This document shows, piece after piece, positions 44,602 to 57,300 of a stretch of DNA of 64,000 nucleotides. The notes beneath the pieces are model-generated. The model saw nothing but the letters and a program-made list of their open reading frames with translations. It was not told the origin of the DNA and ran no database searches. Each line of letters starts with the position of its first letter. The first letter of the stretch is position 1. Made by a program: the position numbers and the translations under genes. The stretch spans positions 8,522,001 through 8,586,000 of the forward strand of contig JADLSH010000395.1 in NCBI GenBank assembly GCA_016169945.1, read 5' to 3'. Source of the stretch: Trachythela sp. YZ-2020. Its lineage: Eukaryota; Cnidaria; Anthozoa; Malacalcyonacea; Clavulariidae.

Positions 44602-47411
44602 ATGGTGAACACGATACCCGATAAAGATGTAACATACAACATCCCAGTCCGAATAACTACGCGGCATAATACCTCACAACGAAAATTCCCTGGACAAACG
44701 CAGCATACTTATAAAAGTATAATGTATACGTATAACTGTGTAAAAGTCAAAACTGTTCAGTCCCCAGCAAATCCATCTTCTGTTTGCCCAACCTTCTTCC
44801 TCTCAAATGTCTGCCATATAAGCAATAAAATTGATGAGCTGTCTGGTATTGTCTCAGTCAACAACCCCTCGGTAGTAATGATCACTGAATCATGGTTATC
44901 AAATAATATTCCAGACTCAGTAATTAAAATTGGGAACAATTATGAAATATTCAGACTTGATAGAGATACCCTAGGCGGCGGGATCCTAGCGTATATTAGT
45001 TCGTACATCCGCGTGGAACGTATAACTCATTTAGAGGAAACCGGTAAAGAAGTTCTATGGCTGGTTTTAAAACCACCTCGCACCCCAAGACCCTTTAGCA
45101 CCATCATTGTCGTTATCGTATACTACCCACCTGGCCAACGGCGTGAAAATTATTATGAAATGATAGAATACCTTTCTAACAGACTAGATATTATACTTAC
45201 CAAATGGATATCTTCAGGAATTATCATTGCAGGAGATTTCAATATGTTGAACATCAGTCGTTTATGCAGCCGTTTTGGGCCACGTAAAACTGTATCAGCG
45301 CCCACTCGAGGGAAAAATACCCTGGACCAAATTGCTACAAACATGTTTAATCTGTTTGACTCAGCCAGCCACCTGCCTCCTATTGGTAGATCAGACCACC
45401 AGTGTATTCTCCTTAAACCAAAAAATTATCTGAAAACCCCTCCTATGACAAAGAGAATGAGATTAATGAAACCTGGAAATCAAGCCGCTCTGAGTCTGAA
45501 AGTGGCGCAGCAAACATGGGAGCGTATATTCCGTGCTGAAGATGTTGACGAAAAGATCAAGTTGTTCAATGAGACTGTGATTCACATGTTGGACACGGAG
45601 GTGCCTGTCAAAACCATCAGAGTCCACAACTCAGACAAACCATGGATGACAAGCCACATTAAAATGGAAATTAAAGCTAGACAGCGAGCTTTTAGTCGTG
45701 GGGATAGTATAAACTATATACGCTTGTGCCATAAAGTCTCTAGTCTGATATCTAAAGCGAAAATAGTCTACTATGAAAGTAAAGCCAAAGACCACCGTAA
45801 ATCAAACTCTAGTAAATGGTTTAAGTCCATCTCCTCACTAGTTGGCATGGATGGTACATCGAATCTTCCAGCAAACGGGTGCCAAAACTACGATCTTTCT
45901 GAACTGACTGAAAAATTGCAGGCCGTTTTTACCGCCCCCTTGGAATGGAATGATGTTAGACAATGCTGCTAGTTATGACCTAAATAATGTGCAACACCAT
46001 CTTAAAGAAATTGATCCCCCCATACCATCGATAGGTCAGGTGAAGAAGGCGACTGGCATTGATGGAATCCCTGCGTGGTTCTTGAAGCAGTATAGTGAAG
46101 ACTTAGCTCCCGTAGCACATAACATCATCACGAGTAGTATAATTCAATGTAAATATCCCACCTTGTACAAACAAGCTCTAATAACCCCTGTGCCTAAAAT
46201 TGTCCCACCGAAAAACATTGAAACCGACTTTCGTCAAATTTCTGTGCTTCCACAGTTAGCTAAAGTGCTGGAAAAGATTCAATTGCAATTAAATTGTGCA
46301 GATCTTACATTAAAAGATAACCAACATGCATTTCTCAAGGGCCGTTCAACAATTTCAGCATTGATTGAAACTTCACAAAAATGGTTTGATAAAACTGATA
46401 ACACTGCGCATGGCAGAAAAGGTATCCATGCTATTTTCATTGACTTCTGCAAAGCGTTTGATATGGTGGACCACCGAATTCTCCTTTCTAAATTGGCCTC
46501 TATCAACATAACTAAATCTTTTTGGCTGTGGATTCGAGATTTCCTATCCATGAGAAGTCAACAGGTAAAGCTACTTCAAATGTTGTCAACATCCGCTCCA
46601 TGTCCAGCTGGAGTTCCGCAAGGCTCGGTCATCCGCTCCATGTCCAGCTGGAGTTCCGCAAGGCTCGGTCATCTCTCCTATGCTATTTAATGTATACATC
46701 GATGATTTAGAGGATGAAATCCCTGCAAACCTAACCGTCGATACCTCGAAGTATGCCGATGACTGCACACTCAATCAAGCAGTTGGAGCCGGGGAAATTA
46801 TCCAAAATTGGTCAGTGTCGAACAAAATGACCATCAACGTAAAAAAAACAAAGGACATGTGGATATGCTTCACGGAATCAGTATCGGAACCTCCTCCTGT
46901 TTATATCGGTGATGAACTAGTTGAAAGAGTGGACAAATTTAAACTACTTGGAATGGGGTTCAACCTCAAATGGAACAATCATATTGAAACTGTTATACAG
47001 AAAGCTAACCGTCAAGTATATATCTTAAGAGAATGCAGGAAAGCTAATCTACCTGTGGAAGTAGGTATTACCCTTTATAAATCCAATATTAGATCTATTC
47101 TTGAATATGCCTCACCTATCTGGGGTGGCCTTCCAACTTATCTCGTAAATGAAATTGAACGAACCCAGACCCGCTGCCTCTGAGTTCTTGGTTATAACAA
47201 TGACTGTCTACAAAGCCTCTCTGATCGAAGAGAAGAACTTCTGAAACGTGAAGCGTGGAAGATTATGAATGATCCTTCCCATCCTTTTCATACAAGACTT
47301 TTTAAATCAAATAATCCATACGATTTACGAACAATTAATAGTAAAAACACATTATCGCGAACTGAAAGACATAAACGCTCCTTCTTAGCTCGTGCAAGTG
47401 CACTCACATAG
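44602..47411 (+). pseudogene. LINE ORF2 endonuclease-RT, near complete, three lesions
   Basis: 44602-45972: APE endonuclease with MITESWLSNN, AGDFN and GRSDHQC. 45950-46690: RT fingers (KKATGIDGIPAWFL) and motif A (IFIDFCKAFDMVDHRILLS). Then GVPQGSVI is interrupted by a perfect 40-bp tandem duplication (46590-46629 = 46630-46669) that shifts the frame. 46680-47183 resumes with LFNVYIDDLEDEI and the YADD active site (KYADDCTL). A TGA replaces a codon in RCL-VLGYN near 47183, after which the tail reads to 47411. A frame change plus a short deletion near 45960-46050 removes the usual linker before KATG. Confidence 0.88.
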
Positions 47412-47558
47412 TTTTTAGTTTGTCTATACATACTTAAGATTCTTATCTGTATATAATGTTCTAAGATATTTTTAATGTAATTTGAATCAACCTGTAAATC
47501 CATTGTACTTTTATACTTAAGATGGATAAATAAAGATTATTATTATTATTATTATAGC

Positions 47559-48960
47559 GTGCCAATTATACCTGAACAGAGAAAATATCTCAAATTTATG
47601 TGGCGAGGGGAATTATATCAATTTACAGTTTTGCCCATGGGACTTACAAGTAGCCCACGTATTTTTACAAACTAAGATTATGAAACCTGTATTTGCCACT
47701 TTATGTAGTCATATTATGGTCATTCTTGTTTTGAATATATTGACGACTCCATTTATATTGAAGATTCAGAAAGATTATCTGAATAGGCTACGCTGAATGC
47801 AACGCAGTTAATCACACGGTTAAGTTTTGTGTCACACCCGGATAAATCTGTTTTCGAACCTACACAAGAATTGGAGTTTTTTGTTTAATTCTGCTACCAT
47901 GACGGTTACACTTACAAGCAAGAAAGTCACAAAAATTGTAGCTACCTGTCAACAATTTCTAAAACTGGGATCATTTACTATTCGAGAACTAGCACCTTTG
48001 ATTGGAACTTTGGTTTCTACGTTTCCGGGGGTTGAATATGGGCCAATACATTATCGCATGTTAGAACGTGATAAAATCTAGCATTGAAGAGTTCGTCAGG
48101 TAATTTTGAAGCCAAAATGAGTTTATCTGCAGTTAGCATTGACGATTTAAATTGGTGGGTTTCTTTCCTTCCAACAGCATCTAGGACAATTGATCATGGC
48201 ACTCCTGAACTTGTTATGACAACAGATGCCTCCCATGTGGGCTGGGGTGCTACAGTTGGCAGCAACACCACACAAGGGTTATGGGCTCATCATGAAACAA
48301 CTTCTCATATTAACAGTTTAGAACTATCGGCTATAAAGTTTGGACTAATGGCCCTTCTTGACAATACTCATGACATACACATCAGAATTAAGTCTGATAA
48401 TATGACAGCAGTCTCCTACATTACTACGATGAGCGGATGTCATTCTATAGAGTGTGATGCTATTGCCAGAGACATATGGTCATGTGCTATTGCTCGTAAT
48501 AATTGGTTATCTGCTTCGTACACCCCAGTTGCCGACAAACTATCTCGTGAGTTTAACCCGACTTTAGAATGGCAATTAAACCCCTCAATATTTGATAAAA
48601 TTGCTGAACATTTCGGGCTGCCTAGCATTGATATCTTTTTGCGAGCAGGATTAATCATCAAATTGATGTTTACGTCTCGTGGCAACCAGACCCTGGGGCG
48701 GCATTTATTGGTGCCTTCACGATCAACTGGGCACAATTCACTAACAGTTTTGTTTTTCCGCCTTTTTGCTTGATAACTAGGTGTCTGCAGAAGGTTGTTC
48801 AAGAAGAAGCAACTATGATTGTTGTTGTTCCATTGTGGACCACACAGGTATGGTTTACCCGTCTTTTAAGTTTGCTGATAGACCATCCCAAAATTTTCAG
48901 AGTGACCAAGAATGTTCTATCCAATCCCCACTGGACAACAATCATCCCTTGAGCCCCGAA
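47559..48960 (+). pseudogene. DIRS RT 3' part and RNase H, frameshifted
   Basis: Reads VPIIPEQRKYLKFMWRGELY and LPMGLTSSPRIFT, then in a shifted frame KIMKPVFATLCSH, then HSCFEYIDDSIYIEDSERL (the RT YIDD active site) with a stop, and a thumb region (FTIRELAPLIGTLVSTFPGV). From 48084: RNase H-like LVMTTDASHVGWGATVG, SLELSAIKFGLMALL, IKSDNMTAVSYI and SASYTPVADKLSREF, carrying the Asp-Glu-Asp set. Afterwards FPPFCLITRCLQKVVQEEAT and VPLWTTQVWFTRLLSLL form the usual DIRS linker to the recombinase. Confidence 0.85.
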
Positions 48961-50006
48961 CTAATCTTAATGGCATGCAAAATGTCCGGAGTAACCTCCT
49001 TAACAGCAAAGTTTCTCCAGCAGTTACCAACATCATTATGTGCTCTTGGAAATCAAGCACTCAAAAACAATACGATGTTTACCTCAAAAAGTGAACCGAG
49101 TTTTGTCTACAGCGGAAAATTTATTCAATGCGACCATCTGTGAACGATGTGTTAAATTTTCTTCATTTTTTATATGAACAAGACTTGTCTTATTCCACCA
49201 TTAATACCGCAGGTTCGGCTTTATCTAGTTATTTAATGGATACGACAGTTAGTGGTACAAATTATACTATGACAAATCATCCTTTCTTGCTTCGTTACAT
49301 GAAAGGAGTTTTCAATTCCAGAAAACCAACGCCAAAATACTCTGAAACTTGGGACGTAAATATCGTTCTGAATTATATGACGAAATTGCACCGCTGGATC
49401 AGTTATCGTTAAAAGATCATTCTTTTAAACTGGCTATGTTGTTGGCTTTAACTTCAAGTCAAAGGTGTCAAACATTGACATATTTAGACCTTAATTCTAT
49501 GAAGAAAACACAAGATTACTATGTTTTCCAGCTTACGGAACATGTAAAACAGAACAGACCAGGAAACGTTTTTTCTACCTTTCATGTAAGAAAGTATCAC
49601 CAAGAAGAATTATGCGTATATCGAACCTTAGAGCACTATTTGGAGAGAACTGCAACGATCAGGGGTAACACATCCACAAAACTACTTATTTCGTATGTAA
49701 AGCCACATTGGCCAATTAGTACAAGCACACTAAGTAGATGGATCAAGCAATTGCTCACATTTAGTGGAATTGATACTACGATATTCAAAGCTCACAGCAC
49801 TCGAGCTGCGAGTGTAAGCAAAATCAGTAACATATTGCCAGTTGATACAATACTAAAACATGTTGGCTGGTCATCTGGACTCGGTGTTTCAGAAATTCTA
49901 CAACAAACCTATCGTAGATTATAGTGTGTTCCAAAATGCTGTGTTACAATATATTGCGTTTTACGTGTTGTTTGTTTACTACACGTTGTGTCCACAATTG
50001 CTTTGA
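48961..50006 (+). pseudogene. DIRS tyrosine recombinase, frameshifted
   Basis: Arm-binding segment WKSSTQKQYDVYLKK (about 49060) and VNDVLNFLHFLYEQDLSYST. Catalytic part from 49349: LALTSSQRCQTLTYLDL (catalytic Arg), FKAHSTRAASVSKI (H-x-x-R) and LKHVGWSS. The nominal ORF ends at 49924, but a frame change near 49885 restores FQKFYNKPIVDYSVFQNAVL, which contains the expected nucleophilic Tyr (FY motif), and runs to a TGA near 50006. All catalytic residues can therefore be found, though not in one frame. Confidence 0.82.
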
Positions 50007-50009
50007 AAT

Positions 50010-50373
50010 CTCATGTTAACCGGAAGTACGTACTACGGTTTGGTAGAATTGGAAATTAAACGAGCCTTACCTGGAAGGTGAAGTTTGATGATAATTCTAC
50101 CAATCCGTAGTCATACTGAGGGTTAACATGCCCTTCCCTATCTTACCCGCCCAAACGTAACAAACGTGTTTTAATTGTGTCCACAACCGCGTTTTAAAGT
50201 CTGACTCATGGCGACACACAACGTGCATCTCATGTTAACCCTCAGTACGACTACGGATTGGTAGAATTATCATCAAACTTCACCTTCCAGGTAAGGCTCG
50301 TCTAATTTCCAATTAAAGTTTACTTTAAAGTTGAAAAATGACGTAACGTCAGTTTGGTAGATGGAAACAAGTG
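50010..50373. repeat. DIRS right terminal repeat and internal palindrome
   Basis: Arms 50051-50130 and 50231-50310 are complementary over about 80 bp (GGAAATTAAACGAGCCTTAC ... GTAAGGCTCGTCTAATTTCC). Two copies of 'ctcatgttaacc' (50018 and 50229) match the left repeat in inverse orientation. This is the internal complementary region expected in DIRS replication. Confidence 0.8.
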
Positions 50374-50947
50374 GCGACCGCTCTGAATTGTAAAAACATA
50401 ACAACAGGAATTAAACATTAAAACCTGTTATTAAAAGAGTACGAAGTTGCACCGTTTATATATTTGCTGTCATAATGATCTTAGAATACAAAATACCTTC
50501 GTCTCTTTGAGCGTTATTGCCAGGGCTTCTGGCAGAGGGATTTTGCTCATTTCCTTGCCTGACTTGTGCTTAAAAATACAAAACTTACTTGTTTCTTCTC
50601 ACTAAATTGTTTTCATTGTCGTTTTAATTATGTTTTGTAGGGTTTGATGAATGCCAAAGGTTTTGAGGTTGCGAAATGGGTAAGAAAATGTTGTTTATCA
50701 TGTATGGCAAAGTAATTTGACGGTGAGATTATTACGATTTAACCTGCTTGAACTTTTAAAATATGTCACCCAGTCGGAACCTTGGCTGTAGAATGTTTCT
50801 ATATATGTAACTACTAGTGAAATGTTCAGGGGTAAATTTATCACGTGAACAATAACAAGATAAAATGCTTGAAAGTCAAGGTCTGAATCTGAATTATAAT
50901 GCACTTGGTCAACAGTCTGTAACCATCTGCTAAACGATCACTATAAT

Positions 50948-51104
50948 CAGTGGCGTAGCCTGCCCACCGATTTCGTCCCGCTATGCAAATTTCAATTTTC
51001 AAATCATCATTATTCATTTCTTTAGAAATTCATTGTTTTCACCGTTAATGAACACGAACAAATTTGCATAGCGGGACTAAATCGGCGGGCTGCCTGTGCT
51101 ACTG
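50948..51104. mobile_element. hAT-like MITE with empty site visible in sister repeat units
   Basis: CAGTGGCGTAGCCTGCCC ... GTGCTACTG. 8-bp TSD ACTATAAT / GCTATAAT (50940-50947, 51105-51112). The other array units (51770 and 59047) read CACTATAATTGCGTGC without interruption, i.e. the empty site. Confidence 0.88.
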
Positions 51105-52886
51105 GCTATAATTGCGTACTAAAATATGGTTAAATAGCAAAAAGGCAACACACTGTACTTGCGATATTTTATAGCTTGTCTGCGCTTTATCTTGTAGGGT
51201 GGATATTGAACGGCTCAACAAGCTCCTCAAGGAACAGGGCAACTGTATAATGCTCGATTAATGGAGGGGGGGCGCCCATGGAATTGGTAGAGAAAAAAAT
51301 ATTACACTCGCGTCCCTGAGTAATGTTCATTCTTGTGGTTGTAGTAAATACATGTTACTGTAGAAAACTATAATGTATAGAATACAAAATACCTTCTCTT
51401 TCAGCAATGTTATCGGGGCTTCTGGCGGAGCGCTCTTGCTCATTTGCTTGTCTGACTTGTGCTTAAAAATACAAGACGATATTTAATGAAAACGTTTTTT
51501 ATCATATCTGGCAAATTTTAATGGTACAGTAAGTTTATTGAGATCTTAACTAAAGGAAATCATAAATTTCACTTAACCCATTTACTGACAGTACTGTACC
51601 ATTGACAAGTACAAGTATCATACTAATTAAGTAGCAGCATCTGGGTGCATTGCCAGCTAATGGGTTAACCTCGTCGAACTTTCAACATATACTATAAGTC
51701 TTTTGAAAATGTCGCAGTAACACATTCGACCACATGAAAGTGTCATCAACTCAGCAGCTATTGTATCACTATAATTGCGTGCTAAAATATGGTTAAATAG
51801 CAAAAAGGCAACACACTGTACTTGCTGTATTTTATAGCTTGCCTGCGCTTTATCTTGTAGGGTGGATATTGAACGGCTCAACAAGCTCCTCACCCCCGGT
51901 ACGACATGAAGGACAACAAGTGCCCGACTCTAGGAACAGGGCAACTGTATAATGCTCGATTAATGGGGGCGGGGGGCGCCCATGGAATTGGTCGAGACAA
52001 AAATATTACACTCGTGTCCCTGAGTAACATTCGGCCTGTGGTCATGGTAAATACATGTTACTATAGAAAACTATAATGTATAGAATACAAAATACCTTCT
52101 TCTCTTTCAGCAATGTTATTCGGGCTTCTGGCGGAGCGCTCTTGCTCATTTCCTTGTCTGACTTGTGCTTAAAAATACAAGACGATATTTAATGAAAACG
52201 TTTTTTATCATATCTGGCAAATTTTAATGGTACAGTAAAATTATTAAGATCTTAACTAAAGGAAATCGTAAATTTCACTTAACCCATTAACTGACAGTAC
52301 TGTACATTGACAAGTACAAGTATCATACTAATTAAGTAGAAGCATCTGGGTGCATTGCCAGCTAATGGGTTAACCTCGTCGAAATTTCAAAAATGTCGCA
52401 GTAACACATTTGACCACATGAAAGTGTCATCAACTCAGCAGCTATTGTTTGTTCGACCATTTATGCAAGCTTTGTTTTACCAATCTTAACTTGTTTTCAC
52501 ACAAATTGTTTGAACATTTTGGACTTGTGTGCCCTGAGTAACATTTACTGTAGTACACTTCTAAAATCACTTGTGACTTTCGTATATTACGTATACCTTT
52601 TTCATTCGCTATCATTGCAATAATAACGCTACTTACAATTGGAAGTAAGCTAGATTTGAAGTTTATTAAAACAGTCTTTACCTGTGTTCATGGTAAATGC
52701 ATATTACTATTGAAAACTGTAATGTATAGAATACAAAATACCTTCGTCTCTTTGATCAGTATTGCCTGGGCTTCTGGCGGAGGGATTTTGCTCATTCCCT
52801 TGACTGACTTGTGCTTAAAAATACAAAACTATTTTAGTTTTCTCTTCTCATTAAATTGTTGTTGTGGTTTTAATTATGTTTTGTAG

Positions 52887-52925
52887 GTTTCGATGAATGC
52901 CCAAAGGTTTGAGGTCGCGAAATGG
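52887..52925 (+). other. candidate 39-nt micro-exon in array unit
   Basis: TTTTGTAG acceptor, then GTTTCGATGAATGCC...GAAATGG, then a GTAAGA donor. The open frame reads VSMNAQRFEVAKW. Equivalent blocks lie in units at about 50640 (GLMNAKGFEVAKW), 53788 and 58754 (VSMNAQRFEVPKW), all with AG and GT edges kept. Whether it is transcribed is unknown. Confidence 0.35.
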
Positions 52926-54118
52926 GTAAGAAAACGTTGTTTATCATATCTGGCAAAGTAATTTAATGGCGAGATCATTACGATTTAACCTCCTTGAACT
53001 TTTAAAATATGTCACCCAGTCGGGATCTTGGCTGTGGAATGTTTCTATATGTGTATCTACTAGTGAAATGTGCAGCTGTAAATATAATCATGTGAACAAT
53101 AACAAGATAAATGCTAGAAAGTCAAGGTCTGAATCTGAATTATAATGCACTTGGTCAACAGGTTGTAACCATTTGCGCATCAAACCATCGCTATAATTGC
53201 GCACTAAAACATGGTTAAATGGCAAAAAGGCAACACACTGTACTCGCCATATTTTAGAGCTTCCCTGCGCTTTATCTTGTAGAGTGGATATTGAACAGCT
53301 CGATAAGCTCCACACCCCCAGTACGACATGAAGGAACCAAATGTCCGTCTCTAGGAACAGGGCAGTTGTATAATGCTCGATAAATGTGGGGGGGGGGGGG
53401 AATGCACCGATAGAATTGGTCGAGACAAAAATACACTTGTGTCCCTGAGTAACGTTCACTGGACCCCTGGATTACGATGGTATGTTCTATCAAATCACTT
53501 GTGACTGACATATATAATACACAGTCAATATTCAGTCGCTATATCATTGTAAACTGGTTTTGAAGTTGGTTAAAACAGTATTTACCTGTGGTCATGAAAA
53601 ATACATGTTACTATAGAAAATGTGATATATAGAATACAAAATACCTTCGTCTCTTTGATCAGTATTGCCTGGGTTTCTGGCGGAGGGATTTTGCTCATTC
53701 CCTTGACTGACTTATGCTTAAAAATACAAAACTATTTTAGTTTTCTCTTCTCATTAAATTGTTGTTGTGGTTTTAATTATGTTTTGTAGGTTTCGATGAA
53801 TGCCCAAAGGTTTGAGGTCGCGAAATGGGTAAGAAAACGTTGTTTATCATATCTGGCAAAGTAATTTAATGGTGAGATTATTACGATTTAACCTCCTTGA
53901 ACTTTTAAAATATGTCACCCAGTCGGAACCTTGGCAAAAAGGCAACACACCGTACTCGCGATATTTTAGAGCTTGCCCGCGCTTTATCTTGTAGAGTGGA
54001 TATTGAACAGCTCGATAAGCTCCACACCCCCGGCACGACATGAAGGAATCAAATGTCTGTCTCTAGGAACAGGGCAGTTGTATAATGCTCGATAAATGGG
54101 GGGGGGGGAGAGTGCACC

Positions 54119-54228
54119 TGTAGTATTCTAACGTTAAAACTACTCTAAGAGTCTATATAGTTCTGCTCTCCTCGAGGTTCATTGTAGTACCGACTCCCGG
54201 ATGTAAGTACTGACTCCCGGATGTTACA
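54119..54228 (-). repeat. gypsy 3' LTR
   Basis: 110 bp, identical to 58253-58362. Contains a repeated 'gactcccggatgt' pair. Confidence 0.95.
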
Positions 54229-54335
54229 CTCCTTCTTTCCTGGATTAAAACAGAATCCCAACAACTAAACTAATAATGTCAACAATCTAACTCAACAGTT
54301 TATTTACTTAGTGTCTTTTTATAGTCTAAATGTAC

Positions 54336-57300
54336 TCACGAATAATAGTCCGGTGCATGTCTATCTCTTTGTGGATATCTCTCTGCTGGGGCTGCATCTT
54401 CTACGCCAGCCACTTGTTGGTCTGGAACAGGTTGCTGATCGAGATCTGGATCGATGATTTCATTTTCTTCGGGTGGTTCCCTCCGGATCACTTGATCTTG
54501 ATGGCGATGCACTTCGCGGTCGTCTTCCAACTGTATGGTATAGGAAACCGGTCCGGTCTGTGTATTGATCAATCCCGGACACCACTTTCGTTGTTTTCCA
54601 AATTCTCTCGAATACACTGGGTCACCTGGCCGTAATCGTCGATTCACTGCATGCTGATCGTGTACCTCTTTCTGCTTCCTCTGTTCGTTCTGTACTCTTT
54701 GTCTCACGTCCGGATGTAGCAGGTCCAAACAAGATCGTGGTTTTCTGCTCATAAGCATTTCCGCTGGCGCTATCCCTGTGGTTGAGTGTGGCGTGATCCG
54801 GTATTTGAACAGAAACCGAGACACTCTGGTTTCCAAACTCTCCTGATTTGACATCTTCTTCATTCCCTCCTTGAACGTCTGGACAGCCCTTTCTGCAAGT
54901 CCGTTCGATGCCGGATGATAAGGAGCAGTCCGTTTGTGCTGAATGCCGTTTTTCGCCAAGAATTCCTCGAATTCTTCGCTGCAAAAATTACTACCATTAT
55001 CACTAACTATTATTGTTGGAAGTGCGTGGATTGCAAATGTTGATCGAAGTTTCTCAATCGTCGCTCTCGATGTTGCCACATTCATAGGATGCACTTCAAG
55101 CCACTTTGAGTAAGCATCAACCATAATTAGGAACATTTTTCCTAAGAATGGACCAGCATAGTCAATATGGATTCTTTCCCAGGGTCGGCTTGGCCATTCC
55201 CAAGGATGCAGCGGTGCTTCAGGAGGATTCTTCCTATTTATCTGGCAGTAGTTGCACATTCGTACTTTGTTTTCGAGATCTTTATCCATGTGTGGCCACC
55301 ACACATAGCTTCTTGCCAGGCTCTTCATCTTGCATATTCCAGGGTGGGTTTCATGTAGTTCTTCAACCACTTGCCTTCTTCCTTGGGGTGGAACCACCAC
55401 TCTGTTTCCCCACAGGATACAGTCATCTTGAACGCTCAGCTCGTCTCGTCGTTGAAAATATGGTTGAAGCTCTGCATCTGGACATTCACTAGGCCATCCT
55501 TGCTTAATAAATTTCAACACTGTACTAAGAATAGGATTTCTTTTCGTCCAATTCTTCACTTGCTCTGCGTTTACTGGTGTAGTCTCCAAAAGTTCCATGA
55601 GTAAGACAGTCTCTTCAGGAACTGGTGTTGAACTAGGGGTGTCTGGCAATGGTAACCTACTGAGAGCGTCAGCATTTGCATTCTGAATTCCTTCTTTGTG
55701 CTGGATTGTATATTTGTATGCAGACAAAATTAATGCCCACCATTGAATTCGAGCTGCAGCCATTGGTGGTGTCATCTTCTCAGGATGAACTACACGCTCA
55801 AGCGGCTTGTGATCTGTCAGTATGGTAAAATGTCGACCGTACAAATATTGGTGGAATTTCTTCACGCCAAATATGATGGCTAATGCCTCTTTGTCTAGTT
55901 GAGAATAGTTCTTTTCGGCTGTGGACAGCGATCTGGAGGCGAATGCAATTGGTTGCTCGGTATTGTTTTCCATCCGGTGTGACAAAACAGCCCCCAACCC
56001 ATAAGGCGAGGCGTCACAAGCAAGTATTAACTCCTTCTCTGGGTCATAGTGGACCAGTAGTTGTGAAGACTTCAATAGCTCTTTGGATTTCCTAAATGAT
56101 TCTTGGTGCTCTTCAGTCCATTTCCAGCTTTTCCCTTTTTCCAACAGGCTGTGTAGGGGTGCCAGGTTTGTTGACAAATTTGGTAGGTATTTTTGGTAAT
56201 AGTTAATCATCCCCAAGTATGATCGAACTTCAGACACATTCGTCGGTGCCAGTGCATCAGTGATGGCTCTGACTTTCTCTGGGATTGGTTGTATTCCTTG
56301 GCTGTTTATCTTGTGCCCTAAATACACCACCTCATACACCATGAAAGCGCACTTCTTCTTCTTTAGGCGTAACCCATGCTCTGACAGCCGCTTTAGGACC
56401 TCTTCTAAATTTGCTAAATGTTCCTCATCATTTGAACCAGAAACCAAAATATCATCTACTCGCACCACCACAAAAGGAATCCCCTGCAGCAGATTATCCA
56501 TAGTACGCTGGAAAATCCCAGGGGACGAAGACACTCCATAGGGCAATCTATTGTACTGAAAAAGTCCTTTGTGTGTGTTGATTGTAGTATACTTTTTTGA
56601 TTCATCTTCCAATAAGATTTGTTGATAGGCTTGGCTCATGTCAAGCTTTGTGAATTTCTCTCCACCACTTAAAGTGGCGAAGAGATCTTCAGCCTTGGGA
56701 ATAGGGTAATTGTCTAACTTTGCAGCCTGGTTAACCGTTACTTTATAATCCCCACAAATTCTAATCGACTTATCGTCCTTTACTATTGGTACAATTGGAG
56801 CTGCCCAATCTGCAAACTGTACTGGCTCTATAGTTCCCTCATCTTGCAATCTTTCTAACTCCTTTTCTACTTTTTCTCTCAATGCATAGGGTAAGGGTCT
56901 TGCCTTGCAATACTTTGGACTTGCCTTATCAGCCACATGGATTTTGGCTTTGGGACCAGAAAATGTTCCTAATTCTTCATGAAACACTTCCTCATACTTC
57001 TCAAGTAACTTATTAACTTTGACTGAGGTGTTGCTGTCCTCTTTTAACTGAAATAAATTCTTCCAATTTATTTTAATCTTTTGAAGCCAGTTTCTGCCAA
57101 TTAAGTTAGGGCCCTTCCCTGCTATGACTAGGAAAGGCAATACTCCTTCTTGATCTTCATACTTCACTAAAGTCTCAAGCCGTCCCAACACTTTAACTTG
57201 CTCTCCCGTATAGGTATTCAATCTTACCTTGGATTCCTTCAGCTCTAGGTTTGGATGTTTTTTCTTCAGTAATGTATATGTATCCTCATTCATAACACTC

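Larger units (their letters stand above)
42764..47552 (+). mobile_element. full-length CR1-like LINE inserted in DIRS RT
   Basis: Starts AAGATGGCTGACAG at the ORF1 start and ends in a (ATT)n tail after AAATAAAGATT. Target duplication TATAGC (42758-42763, 47553-47558). Two ORFs, both damaged. A length of 4.8 kb and a 5' end only 3 nt before ORF1 suggest it is full length or nearly so. Confidence 0.88.
28696..50373 (+). mobile_element. DIRS-like retrotransposon interrupted by two younger elements
   Basis: Outer inverted ends CACTTGTTTCCATCTA (28696) and TAGATGGAAACAAGTG (50358-50373) are followed inward by further inverted blocks. Between them, in order, are gag, RT, RNase H and tyrosine recombinase on the plus strand, the DIRS arrangement. 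It is split by an 11.9-kb DNA transposon between leader and gag (29282-41206) and by a LINE within the RT (42764-47552). Without these the element would be about 5 kb. All ORFs carry frameshifts or stops. No TSD is evident, as expected for tyrosine-recombinase integration. Confidence 0.85.
50450..54118. repeat. tandem array, five degenerate units of 0.65-0.9 kb
   Basis: The marker GAATACAAAATACCTTC recurs near 50486, 51380, 52085, 52733 and 53632, and again at 58595 beyond the gypsy insertion. Each unit contains 'gggcttctggcggag', 'gacttgtgcttaaaaataca', 'ggcaacacactgtact', 'tttatcttgtag/ggtggatatt' and a poly-G tract before 'ggcgcccatgg'. Three units have the 39-bp block GTTTCGATGAATGCCCAAAG etc. 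Units differ by deletions (unit 3 lacks much of the middle). Confidence 0.8.

Noticed and set aside
54330..56541. Several plus-strand ORFs of 60-115 codons
   Set aside because: Antisense shadows of the intact gypsy polyprotein.
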